From: Calcarisporiella thermophila CBS 279.70
Lineage: Eukaryota > Calcarisporiellomycota
Direction: 5' to 3'
Assembly: GCF_041956535.1 (NCBI RefSeq)
Contig: NW_027192226.1
Span: 60,259-124,258 of the forward strand
DNA length: 64,000 nt
Positions 36,526-46,801 of the stretch are shown piece after piece (position 1 is the stretch's first letter; each line of letters opens with the position of its first letter). The notes beneath the pieces are model-generated. The model searched no databases. It was not told the origin of the DNA and saw only the letters and a list, made by a program, of their open reading frames with translations. A program made the translations under genes and the position numbers.

Positions 36526-37927
36526 TTATTCAGTGAACGACTTATTGGTCATTGGTAAAACCTCAGACTCCTTAGAGCGGACGCGCACTTCCTCTCTTTC
36601 AACGTTTACTTTTGCGCTCTGATACATCCAAAGGCCAACGAAGGTCAATAGAATTCCGCAAGCTTGAGTAAAACTGACAACCTGGCCAAACCATATTATT
36701 GACGCAACGATCACGAAAATTCGCTTCACGAGACTCGCGATTGAATAAGTTACTGGTGATGTTAGAGAAAGCAAGTTGAAAGCTACGACATTCTGCGCAA
36801 AGTGCGAGATACCATTGAGAATAAAGCCAAAAAGGATGCTCAATCCTCCACTACTTGTGGGACTGTTATGTGTGATTGAAACGTGGGTAGTGTGCCGTAG
36901 CCAGAGAGCAATTAGATGCTTTCCTTCGGAATAGAACCATAGCGGCATCATCAACACAAATGCCATGAAGGACGAGTAGAAGAGAAGATTTAGCTTGTCA
37001 AGTCGTTTTTTTTCTTTGCTCTGCTCCTTGAAAAGTAGTTTTTTGGAAAATATGTTTTGCGTCACAAACACCAAACATGACCCAAGAGCGCACAAGAATC
37101 CCATAGCATTGCCCTTTGCTTGTAAACTAAGCACCATCATTACACCAAATGTGAGCGGAAGAAGAGAGATATAAACTTGACGACGATAGTTCACACGGAA
37201 GAGAAAACGATAGAGGAGTACAGTAAAAAGAGGTGATAGAGCCTATCGTTATTAAATGATGTAGAATTAGTTTTTTGTGCATAACATTCCCTCTCCCCCC
37301 CCCCAGTGACAGGTGGTTATAGCGGGCTTTGAGTGTAATTAACATATACTACACCCAAAATTTCTATAAGATTTTGAAAATTACCTTGATACAATGAACA
37401 AAACTAACATGCACTTGAGAAATTGCAACACTTGAGAAAACGTGGCCGACTATCTGGAATGCACTTAGCGGCAACACAGTCAACACTATATCCCTTGTCG
37501 CCACTCGTATTCTTGAGCCCGATACCCATGAAAAAAGGTAGCAGTATAGGGCCACAAAACCGAATTGAGCATAGGTGAGCGTGACGGGGTATTTGAACTG
37601 GTTCAGTATCTGCTTGCCTATGTTATTTGTGATGGCGGAAGACCCATACCACAATAAGCACAAGAGTATAAAGCGGAGGGTGTCCGTGCCTGCGGCAGGT
37701 AATGCTGGGATTTTCAACCCTTGTGCAGAGATGGCAGATGTAAACTTGGGTTTCAGGGATGCGGTGAGGGAAGGCGGATGAGCAGAGGCAGCCAGCTCTG
37801 CTGCCTTGGTGCCCGGTGTAGGCGGACGATCATAGCTGTCCTTTTTGGAAAGGGGGGAGAGTAGTGTCGTGGCCCGCAAGACACCATTGAAGAAATCGGG
37901 GGGTTTACTTTGAATATAGGAAGTCAT
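36526..37927 (-). CDS. Triose-phosphate-type transporter, Sly41-like
   Basis: 419 residues, exons 37927..37385 and 37242..36526, phase 0, 142-bp intron. An N-terminal Pro/Ser-rich cytosolic arm of about 85 residues is followed by roughly ten hydrophobic helices in two EamA/TPT-like repeats, starting FILLCLLWYGSSAITNNIGK and FPVTLTYAQF-like KYPVTLTYAQFGF. The second half has SCLVFVTQNIFSKKLL and SLTSPVTYSIASLVKRIFVI, characteristic of the TPT family. Closest family I can name is Sly41/SLC35E-type solute transporters of the ER or Golgi; substrate unknown. The intron contains a C10 run. Confidence 0.82.
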
Positions 37928-38270
37928 CTAATTTATATTATACTGATTTGCAAGTAAGTAATCAAGAGATGGTTGTAATGTTTGTGATGAGAACCAAAAG
38001 ATAAAGAAATGATAGGCAAAGCCCTTTTAGAACCCAACAATGCACAGAAACATCTGATATTAAACTCTCATTGGTTGGTCTATTTCGGGACATTTCATCC
38101 AAACCACCCTCAACAAGTTTCACTAAAAATTAAGGTTAATTATGTAAAAAATTACAAAACAAGTGTATGGCAAAGCTGTGCAAATCAAGAAAAAAAAAGA
38201 AAAAGAAAAAGAGAAAAGGAACACATAACACCAGACTTAGTAACTGATATATTACCAACACAAATAGTGT
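37928..38270. other. Intergenic region
   Basis: About 340 bp upstream of the transporter and downstream of the ARID gene. Contains an A/G-rich tract at 38188-38220. No gene recognised. Confidence 0.6.
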
Positions 38271-41200
38271 TTATCCCTTAAGCTCGGCCAAAACTATAGA
38301 CAAATACTTGCTTAGCACGGGCTGCTCAACAGTCATCATTGCAAGCTCCGCTTCATAAGGAACAAAGTATATGTGGTTCTCACGGATCCTTGCAAAATTC
38401 CGCAACACTAGTGCACTAGTCAACGGAACCCCCATCGGATCCCCAGGGTCAAAATTGGATGCCTGAGCAGGTAGAGCTGATACAGGAGCAGTTGTTTCGG
38501 GGCGAGGTGCAGTCCCCGTTATTACTGTTTGCATTGTGGAGGCTGTATTCGCACCATTAGCATCAGTGGAAAGAGGTGAAGATCCTTCAGTAGTTATTGT
38601 CGGTAAGTGTACTTTGATGTGTGCTGCTACCTGACTTCGAGGGGCACCCTGGCTATACTGCTGGCAAGATTTCCATTGACAACGATGCAGCTTGATATTA
38701 CGCGGAAGATGAACCTCGAGAATGTGAGCGAATAATTTACCCACGTCATCCCCGCCACTCTTACACTCAGGCCAATGACAAGGGAATTTAGGAGGAGTAA
38801 CATCGATGTTCATTTCATCTTCTGTGGCCCCATTCTGCTGCTCATTTTGATTTGTTCCATCTTCTCTCTCACCATCCCGTTCTCCCTCCACTTCTTTGTC
38901 TGACTCGTTATCCCCGTCGTTTTCCTCACTTTCCCTCTCTTCAGTGGGTGGTGCATTAGCAGAAGAGGGTGTATCTGCAGGAGTATCAGGGCGAGAGCCG
39001 GAGGGAGCAGTATTGGTAGATGTTGGCTGGGGTATTGAGTCGGTAGATGGGACTTGCTGCAATGTAGAAACTTCGGCTTCAGATTCGGGCGTGGAAGTAT
39101 GGGACGGTGTTGCAGGGTGTTGGGGTGCAGCATGCGGTGCAGCAGTCAGAGATAAAGGAGCCGTTGTCTGAGTGGTTGCTAAAATAGTTGGCGCGGCAGT
39201 TGTAGGTGCCGAGGGCAAAGTCGTCGGCAGAGTTGTGCTTGAAGCTTGTATAGTTGATGAGGACGTGGATACGGGTAAGGTGGAATTTTGTTTTGGAACA
39301 GCGGGAGATGCTGTATTAATCGGCCCGAGCATAGGCGCTATATAAAAACGCGATTATTCATATTTAAAATCTACTCAGATGTACAAATATATTCTGATCT
39401 ACCATTACCTTGAGTTTTTACTTGCTGAGGTGGGCCTGTGACTGTCGGTAACGGTACTTTGCTTCTTATTCCCCGTACGCTGGGAACATTACTTCCCTTG
39501 AATGGGAAATTTCCTGATTCTGATTTCGGGAAACAGATTTTGATCACTTGAAGAAGATCAGATAGTGCCAGGACTCGGCCATCTCCAACTGAGCTGAATG
39601 TGCTTCGATATAGTTCGAACAAAGCATTCTGTGGTGCTATATCGTTCATCGTCCCCTCAATAAATGTTGTTTTGATCCTGAAAGTAACACAGAACAATTA
39701 GTAAATAAAGGATTGGCAGAAATGAATTAAGAATTATTACCAAAAAAGTGCACGAAATGGCTCCTTAACATTCATGCACTCTGGTGGTATGCTTGGAGGT
39801 GGTTGCCCATTAATTTGCCGGCCCATGGACTGTTGAGTATGCTGATGCCCGAGGGCCAGCGAAGCATTTGACGGAGGACTAATGGGTGAAGGCCATCGCA
39901 AAAATGTGATAAGCAATCGCACAAAATTAGCAGGTGCCATAGTGAGAAATCGCCTGGTGAAGCTGACATGGGTTGCCGAATACTGGTACAGGTGGTCCAG
40001 TGCAGCCGCTACAATTTCCTCGTCCTCAAGCAAAAGAAGCTCCGCAAGTCGAGATACTAGTCGACGATCAATGCCTGAGAGAGCTGCATGATTGTGCTCA
40101 TTTGTTGCAAGTCGTGTAAGAGACCGTAAGCTTCCGAGAATCATAGATCGATCCTCTGCAAATAACATTCGCCACAACAATTGCAGTACCTCATCTTTGC
40201 GCGTGCGAAGTGTGATGTGTGCACTCATATTCTCGAAGATATCAATACAGTAATTTTGTAACTCAACTTGCTGCTCATATGCAGGTGCCACCAGGCATTC
40301 CATCAGCAACTGTCGTAATAAAACATGTTCTGCCATACGAGCACTATTATGATCGAGAAAAGAAAAGTTGCGGATTATGAGAAACGCCTGAAGTACGCGA
40401 TGAATCAACTCCTGGTCGGATTTGGATGTGAAAAAGCGGGAAAGGAAGGAGTCCTCTGGGGCACTTCGTTTCTTTCCGCCTTCATGTGAGGCATTCGAGT
40501 GGGCAATGATTTTCGAATATGAACGGCATCTTTCGAAAAACGGGGTTGTGAATGAAAGTAAGATATCCAGCAGATTAGGAATCAAGTCGATACGGAAATC
40601 ATCAGGGCATTCGTACGAGAGTGTGATAAGACGAGAAAATGCCCAGTCAATTTCATTGGGTAGCTCGGATTTTAATGCAAGGAGAATACGGTTTTTTGGA
40701 CCACCATTTAAATAATAACCTATTTTGAAAGTAATGCAAAGAAGTTTAATAGAAATAATAGATTTGGTACAATTAAACTATTTCTTACCCTCAGTATCTA
40801 TTCCCATTTTCGCGCCCTGCTGAACTTGCTGTAAATATTGTGCCTGCGATGTTTGATACGACATTGGAGTTACAGGCGTAGGCTGCCATCTATATTGTTG
40901 CGAAGATTGTACTGGATGAGCTCGAGAAATTGCCATAGATGAGGAACGAGTCGTAGCGTGAATGCTTTGTAATTTCGAAGCTAATCATTATCCGATTAGT
41001 AAAGTCTTAAAATATCACCATACAGTTTACTAAAATTTTACCTGGTACATCCTTTCGTAAATTTGTTGCAGGGGAGCCGCTGCGTGTTGGAGGGGGGCTA
41101 AGAGGAGGTTTCCATGGACGTTTCCAGTGATGTACCTCCTCGAAACCGGATAGGTACTTCATATACACAGTCTTGAGCACAAATGCACTATTAGTGCAAG

Positions 41201-41581
41201 TGGGTGGAAACTTAAATGGATCACCTATCTGCCTCCATAGTTTTTCTCTTGTAACCTTGTAAAAATTTACGATAAGGTTAGATTATAAGTTGATAAAATA
41301 ATGATTCTTAACTTACTGTCTCATAGCCGCCTTGCTCAAGTACAAGCCTGTACATCATGAGTAAATCAAGCTTTTTAGAGCCGAGAACAGGCTCTCGCAT
41401 TTGTACACCAGTGCTATCATGAAGCATAGAGAAAATTAATCATGGATGATCGCAACTAGATTGGAGTATATTTATCCAAATCCTACCCGTATTTCTGATG
41501 AAAATCACATAATTTATCCCAAAAGGCATTATATTCTGGTGTACGCTCAAAATCCTCCGGCTCCTTTTTTGATTTTGACAT
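38271..41581 (-). CDS. rsc9: ARID/C2H2 chromatin-remodelling subunit (Rsc9/ARID2-like)
   Basis: 970 residues in seven exons: 41581..41487, 41413..41317, 41255..41042, 40980..40789, 40719..39741, 39677..39409, 39337..38271. Residues about 10-105 are an ARID DNA-binding domain (FWDKLCDFHQKYG, LDLLMMYRLVLEQGGYE, WRQIGDPFKFPPTCT). The middle has the Rsc9/BAF200 signature RILLALKSELPNEIDWAFSR and armadillo-like helices. Next is an RFX-like segment beginning WIKTTFIEGTMNDIAPQNAL. The long Ser/Thr/Pro stretch after it leads to two C2H2 fingers (FPCHWPECKS...HILEVH and HRCQWKSC...HIKVH). This order matches PBAF/RSC subunit ARID2/Rsc9, which targets the remodeller to chromatin. Confidence 0.88.
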
Positions 41582-41884
41582 TTTGAGACAAGGAAACCTC
41601 TTGATCGCGTTGTAACTTTATCTTTTCAACGCGACCTGAAAGGTGACGTAATCATTTTGTTGAAATAAAAAATTGAAGCGCAGTCACAAACATTTCGGAA
41701 TTTACTATCATCAATGCTACATTTTCAACATGATAGAACTAGTTGAACTGTGTCCAAGAGATTCAAAATCGAGCTCCTTATAAATATAGTCGAGTTGACC
41801 TCCATTTATCCTTCCTTGTTTTGTTACGTCTAATAATATCATATTTAAGCCTGAAGGTGGTGGACAGAAGTGCTAAAGCGTATG

Positions 41885-41941
41885 ATTTAAGATGGAATAT
41901 AATATAATTGTATTACAATTATATTATATTCCATCTTAAAT
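41885..41941. repeat. 57-bp near-perfect palindrome
   Basis: Two perfect 28-bp arms (starting ATTTAAGATGGAATATAA) around a single T. It would fold into a very stable cruciform or hairpin. It directly abuts a second palindrome. Confidence 0.95.
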
Positions 41942-41971
41942 AAAAATGTCTACAATATTGTGGACATTTTT
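41942..41971. repeat. 30-bp imperfect palindrome
   Basis: AAAAATGTC and GACATTTTT arms with centre ACAATATTGT; one mismatched pair. Starts at the base after the 57-bp palindrome, giving two hairpins in a row. Confidence 0.9.
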
Positions 41972-42594
41972 TGCAAACTATAAATATAACATCTTAATCA
42001 AACACGAAGCTTCTCGAAGAAGTAAGATATTATTAGTGATAAGTTAATATCACGAATAATATCTTAAACTTAAAATTATAGCATATAGCTGCCAATCCAA
42101 CATTCTATTACCATTTTCTTTAAGTCTTCCCTATTTTCGAGCGGGAATACAATGATCTACCGATCTTGCATATCTTTAGAGTAAATGCGTTCACATAGTA
42201 GGAAGATATCTCATATTAAATATATTTTGATTGGTTTCTTTGGGCAATCAGGAAATGAAAGTATCTGGCCCAACATTATTATAATGATTCAAAACATACT
42301 AATATTGACATGAGTTAGATCTATTACACAAACTAGCCTCCTAAAAATCCACTAAAGCACGCGTTTCTTATTTTAATATTACGGAAAGTATGGCAGATGA
42401 TCATATTCAACAAACTTATATCCATGCTATTTGGTTATGCTTGAGAGTTATTGGTAAATCAATGTTTAACTTCGAGGTTCATCTGAAAATTTCGTGGGAA
42501 TTTTATCTTTGATACTTTATGATTCAATTCCATATTAATAATTCTCCTCAGCCTTCAATCAAAAATCCTGCTCGGAAATAATATATAAAAAAAT

Positions 42595-43164
42595 ATGTTC
42601 GCGTCTCGCCTTCTTATTCCCAAAGCATTACGCAGAATGAGTACCCTACAGACGATTTCCACTAAAAGAGCTCCCGGAGCTATTGGACCCTACTGTAATT
42701 AACAATTTTTTTCATTAATCTCTTGGTGGTAATACTAACGGGTGATTGTCAATCATGATTATTTATTAGCGCAAGCCATTGTTGTGAACAATATTGTGTA
42801 TACCTCCGGCCAAATCCCCGTCGATCCTGCAACGAATGAGCTTGTGGAAAATGATGTTCGAGTTCAGACTGTAGATAAGCCATTACCTAATGCATTTGTT
42901 TGATAATCACTGATGAATTTTCTAAATTTTCAGCGTCAAGTCCTCAAGAATCTTTCTGCGTTACTTGAAGATTCTGGCTCAGGAATGAACAATGTCATTA
43001 AAACTACAGTATTCCTTAAAGATATGAATGATTTTGTTAAGATGAATGAGGAATATGCCAAGGCTTTTGGCGACCATCGACCTGCTCGTTCTGCCGTCGA
43101 GGTTGCTCGGCTTCCCAAAGACGTGCTCGTTGAAATCGAATGCGTTGCTCTGCTTAAACAATAA
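42595..43164 (+). CDS. mmf1: RidA/YjgF/Hmf1-Mmf1 imine deaminase
   Basis: 143 residues in three exons: 42595..42694, 42770..42870, 42934..43164. RidA hydrolyses reactive enamines/imines made by PLP enzymes. The N-terminus [19 protein letters not shown] looks like a mitochondrial presequence, favouring the Mmf1 type; starting at the second Met (MSTLQ) would give a cytosolic form. Family motifs: [25 protein letters not shown], and [21 protein letters not shown] with the substrate-binding Arg. RidA protects isoleucine and other amino-acid pathways, but no pathway partner is adjacent. Confidence 0.93.
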
Positions 43165-43367
43165 GATGCAGACACAATAGCACTGGAGGAGTAATAATAA
43201 ATGATAATAAATAAATAATAAAACTGAGATATTTAATATTTTTTATAAAAAAAATAAACTGGAGTCCTCTTAATTGAAAAGCTTACAATATCAAGGCAAA
43301 AAAAAATCTACAAAAAAGGTATATTCTAATACGAATATATACAAAAGAATAATACGACTAGTATAAA

Positions 43368-46300
43368 TCATACTTCTTTCTCAACTTCCTCCAAAACCTG
43401 TAGAATTTCCCTAAAACTCTCAAACATCGATGGGCGTCCTTCATTTTTCGCTTCAACTTCAATTCTTCCTGGTTCGCGTTCAAGGGCCTGGCTTAAACTT
43501 ATAAATTTTCTCACTACAGACACGAGATTGCACAATGATTTGCCTGGCATGCCTTCAATAACCACTTGCCTCATGTCAGGATGTTTCATTAGACAGCCTA
43601 GTAACAGCGCAAGATATGCAGACATTAATGATGCGCTACACCCTTCATCGTCCTCTTCCGCTTCTTCCTCTTTTTGAAAACGCTCTTGTTGTTGTGATTC
43701 TTGAGCATATTTCAGATACACACTGATGACAAGTTCTACTGCCTTTATCTTATCCTGACATTCGCACTCCTTTAAACATGCACAACTTCTTCCTATCCAT
43801 TTTGCGTCAAATAAATCTCTATTCGCAGCCTCAGTTTCCATTAAGTTGATGAGTAGCCCAACCGTTAGGAGGAACATGTCGTCAAATGCGAAACCACTAT
43901 CATGGCTGGAGCTTTTGTAAATATCGGCACGTTTATGATCGTTCTGTTGATCCATTGTTTTCAAAAGAAGCTTGAGAAGTGTATGTAGACCCTGGTTCGC
44001 AATATCTCGACAAAGAGAACTATCATCGTAGGTAAGATTGACAAGCAAGCCCAACGTAGCAACCAGACATATATCATAGGCGAGCGGATCAAGCCGAGGG
44101 GATATATGCTGGTTGAGCCGAATCATGCACATGTCGAGTAGAGAAAGCAGTCGATCGATCATTCCGGGTTCCTCGTCGAGAAGAAGCGAGCGATTCTGTG
44201 AATGGAAGAGCACTGCTGAAGAAAGAACTCTTACGCAAACACTTGCCAGGTTGGCACCGCACTCCGATAATACATACTGATCTTCTGCATATTCCTCATC
44301 AAATCTTCCAGCAACAGCATTGCATAGAATTTGCCACATGGATTGCATAATTCCAAGAGAACCCATATGACCTTGTAGCATACTTATATTCCTCTCTCTT
44401 ATCAAATTTCCAATGGTCATCACGCCTAATATCTGTGGTGACACCACGCATCCTGGAGGAAGTATACCCGACATTCTCACCAACTCCAGAATCTCTCTGC
44501 ATACAGGCTTCGTATTTCCCATCTTTAATAGCAAAGAGATTGCCTCTAGTACATTTTCTCCATTAGCGACTAGTATCGTAGAATAGCGCACGGAGAGCTG
44601 GTAAACCACCCATGCAAAACTCTCTATTAGCGTCATAGAATTTCGCATCTTTTCCTTCATGGTCTCGAATAGCTCAGATGCTATATCTCCACCTAACAAC
44701 CTCAGACAGTTAACGTCCGCTAATCTCTGAGCCATCTCTTGACATGCTGAATGAATTTGTGATGCTCCCTTCGCGTTGAGCAATTCCTGGAGTTTTTCCC
44801 GCATTAGTGCTTGGTTAGCTACATACTCATCATGCCCTTCAATCTCGTTCTCAATGAGGGAGCTATTGCGAGAGTAAGTGATATGCACCTGCGGATGCCG
44901 ACGAGAGAGCCTTGAAGAAGATGCAATAGATGCTCTTTTATAAGCTAAAGGTAAATCCGGCATTCCATTGCTTTTTCTTGCCATATACCTGTCTTCATCC
45001 TTTCGCTTCCCTTTCTGTCCTCCCATCTCTATCGCCGATCTCACCCTTTTTGGCGGTGCTCGCTTTCCTTTCTTTTTAGTCAACCTGGGAGTCGGTGAAT
45101 CTGCTAAGAGTTTTTCAACTTGTAATAAAACCGCGTCGTCTCGTGTCATGGTTCGTGATTCTTGTGAGGACATGAGCGAAGGCTGACGTGCAGAAATAGA
45201 GTGCAAAAATGACAGCGATTCTTCCAAACTCTGAGAGGGCCGTAAGTCTTCTTCCTCCTCCTCTGATCTCTTTTCTTCTTCTATATCGTCATTTTCATTT
45301 TCACGTATCGACAGCTGAGATATTAAATTAAATCTTTTTCTGGGCTGTTGCGATGTGGAGAGCCTATTTTGCAACGATTGTGACAAAAATGCGTCTGACT
45401 CGTCATTTTTGTAATCATTATCTTCCCCGTCTATCGTCGAAAGAGCAGCATCAATTGCATTCCAAATCTTGTTGTCGTCTGAGGAGACGTTGGGGAGATT
45501 TGAACTATGTTGACTTGTACGGGAAAGAAGTGCACTTGGATCTGAAGAAGTCCTAGTTAGAGCGGGGTAATTTCGCGAGTTAATTGGTGAGGCTGCAAGC
45601 ATCATCAGACGAAGTTGGGCGTTGCGGTACTCGGGTGAGGGAAACTCCTCTTCAATTGTGTTCGTGGGATCTCGCTCGTCTTCCTTTGTGAGAAGAACAT
45701 CACTTGAAGATGCTATGCTATCTGCGAGAGGAATACCGCGACGAGTAGCGGGTGAAGGAGACGGCGGATCAAGACGCGGGAACTGATGAGTCCGCCTACC
45801 GTCTCCACTTTTTGGGGTGGAAGGCACTTCATAGTCGTTCTTTTTCGATTTTACTGGGGATTTAGAGGGAGAGGAACGGATATGCCTTTTAGTACCTACT
45901 TTTATTTCTGGCGATATAGGACCCTGCTTTTTCACCAAATTCCCTTTTCCACTATCTCTTGTAGTGCTTTTCGCTATCTCCTTTTTTTTAGACCCCCTAG
46001 TCATCTCCCTTTTACGCGTCGATGTTCCCTTCCCAGTTCTCCGAACTATCAATCCACGTTTCATACCAGCCCGCGCCTCCTCTTTAACCTCTAAGGCCGC
46101 CATTTCAAAATCTGACCCATCATCAGCTGGTTCAAAAGCTGGGTCAAATATATCCACCACCATATCATGATCAAGTATTCGGCGTTTTGGTGGCGAATCA
46201 AAACACTTAGCAGGTGATGTATCTTGCATGGAGAGCAGCGAATACGAATGAGAAAGTTTTGAGCTAGGAGTATCTGAGGGACCTAGCTCATTGTGAGGAG

Positions 46301-46514
46301 TGTCATCGTGGTCGCTTTCGTGTTCCTTTGTTGGTGATCCCGATGAAGATATCTTTGGATCAAGAGAAGCCGTTGTGTCCGCACCATCCTTAGCCGCTCG
46401 GGATTTGGTGTTATGCTTTTGCTGATGAAGGCGACGATGTCTCCGGCTATATGTGATGGTTACACGTCGCGGGCATTCTTGTAACATAATACTACTATTA
46501 TTGAGATCGAACAA
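43368..46514 (-). CDS. wpl1: WAPL-type cohesin-release factor
   Basis: 1048 residues without introns, unusual in this window. The N-terminal 540 residues are low-complexity, rich in Ser, Arg, Lys and Glu, with two similar segments ITYSRRHRR (near residue 19) and ITYSRNSS (near residue 548). The C-terminal half (about 565-1040) is helical, with the WAPL pattern: VNCLRLLGGDI, LLVNLTYDDSSLCRDI, LLINLMETEAANRD, and SAYLALLLGCLMKHPDMRQ, close to animal WAPL SYIALLLGCLI as I recall it. WAPL opens the cohesin ring with Pds5. Start chosen at the first ATG; the third Met (MLQECP) is an alternative. Confidence 0.82.
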   Translation of the reverse strand: MFDLNNSSIMLQECPRRVTITYSRRHRRLHQQKHNTKSRAAKDGADTTASLDPKISSSGSPTKEHESDHDDTPHNELGPSDTPSSKLSHSYSLLSMQDTSPAKCFDSPPKRRILDHDMVVDIFDPAFEPADDGSDFEMAALEVKEEARAGMKRGLIVRRTGKGTSTRKREMTRGSKKKEIAKSTTRDSGKGNLVKKQGPISPEIKVGTKRHIRSSPSKSPVKSKKNDYEVPSTPKSGDGRRTHQFPRLDPPSPSPATRRGIPLADSIASSSDVLLTKEDERDPTNTIEEEFPSPEYRNAQLRLMMLAASPINSRNYPALTRTSSDPSALLSRTSQHSSNLPNVSSDDNKIWNAIDAALSTIDGEDNDYKNDESDAFLSQSLQNRLSTSQQPRKRFNLISQLSIRENENDDIEEEKRSEEEEEDLRPSQSLEESLSFLHSISARQPSLMSSQESRTMTRDDAVLLQVEKLLADSPTPRLTKKKGKRAPPKRVRSAIEMGGQKGKRKDEDRYMARKSNGMPDLPLAYKRASIASSSRLSRRHPQVHITYSRNSSLIENEIEGHDEYVANQALMREKLQELLNAKGASQIHSACQEMAQRLADVNCLRLLGGDIASELFETMKEKMRNSMTLIESFAWVVYQLSVRYSTILVANGENVLEAISLLLKMGNTKPVCREILELVRMSGILPPGCVVSPQILGVMTIGNLIRERNISMLQGHMGSLGIMQSMWQILCNAVAGRFDEEYAEDQYVLSECGANLASVCVRVLSSAVLFHSQNRSLLLDEEPGMIDRLLSLLDMCMIRLNQHISPRLDPLAYDICLVATLGLLVNLTYDDSSLCRDIANQGLHTLLKLLLKTMDQQNDHKRADIYKSSSHDSGFAFDDMFLLTVGLLINLMETEAANRDLFDAKWIGRSCACLKECECQDKIKAVELVISVYLKYAQESQQQERFQKEEEAEEDDEGCSASLMSAYLALLLGCLMKHPDMRQVVIEGMPGKSLCNLVSVVRKFISLSQALEREPGRIEVEAKNEGRPSMFESFREILQVLEEVEKEV

Positions 46515-46801
46515 CTTAGTTGATGGAAATACACCGGGCCTATCCCAATACTTAATATCACGATTTCAGTTAGCAAGTCACAAAGAAAAATTCAAAACGG
46601 AACAGAATGAGGCGCGTAATGCATAAGGCAGCAGAGTTTGCCAATCTAAAAAGATAAAGCTATGATATAGCCGCAGTGTGCGAAAGATATTAAGTTTAAT
46701 ATAATCAATAAAATAGGATAAAGCAAAATTCATTAGATATAAATTATGTTTGACAATAATTTTTTTTTCAATGCATTCAATTGTATTATATATTCTCCCT
46801 T
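46515..46801. other. Intergenic region
   Basis: About 290 bp between the start of the WAPL gene and the stop of the Rrm4-like gene, both minus strand. Nothing recognised. Confidence 0.6.

Larger units (their letters stand above)
41582..42594. other. Divergent intergenic region with two hairpins
   Basis: About 1 kb between the starts of the ARID gene (minus) and the RidA gene (plus). AT-rich; contains the two adjacent palindromes described separately. No open frame of interest. Confidence 0.6.
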
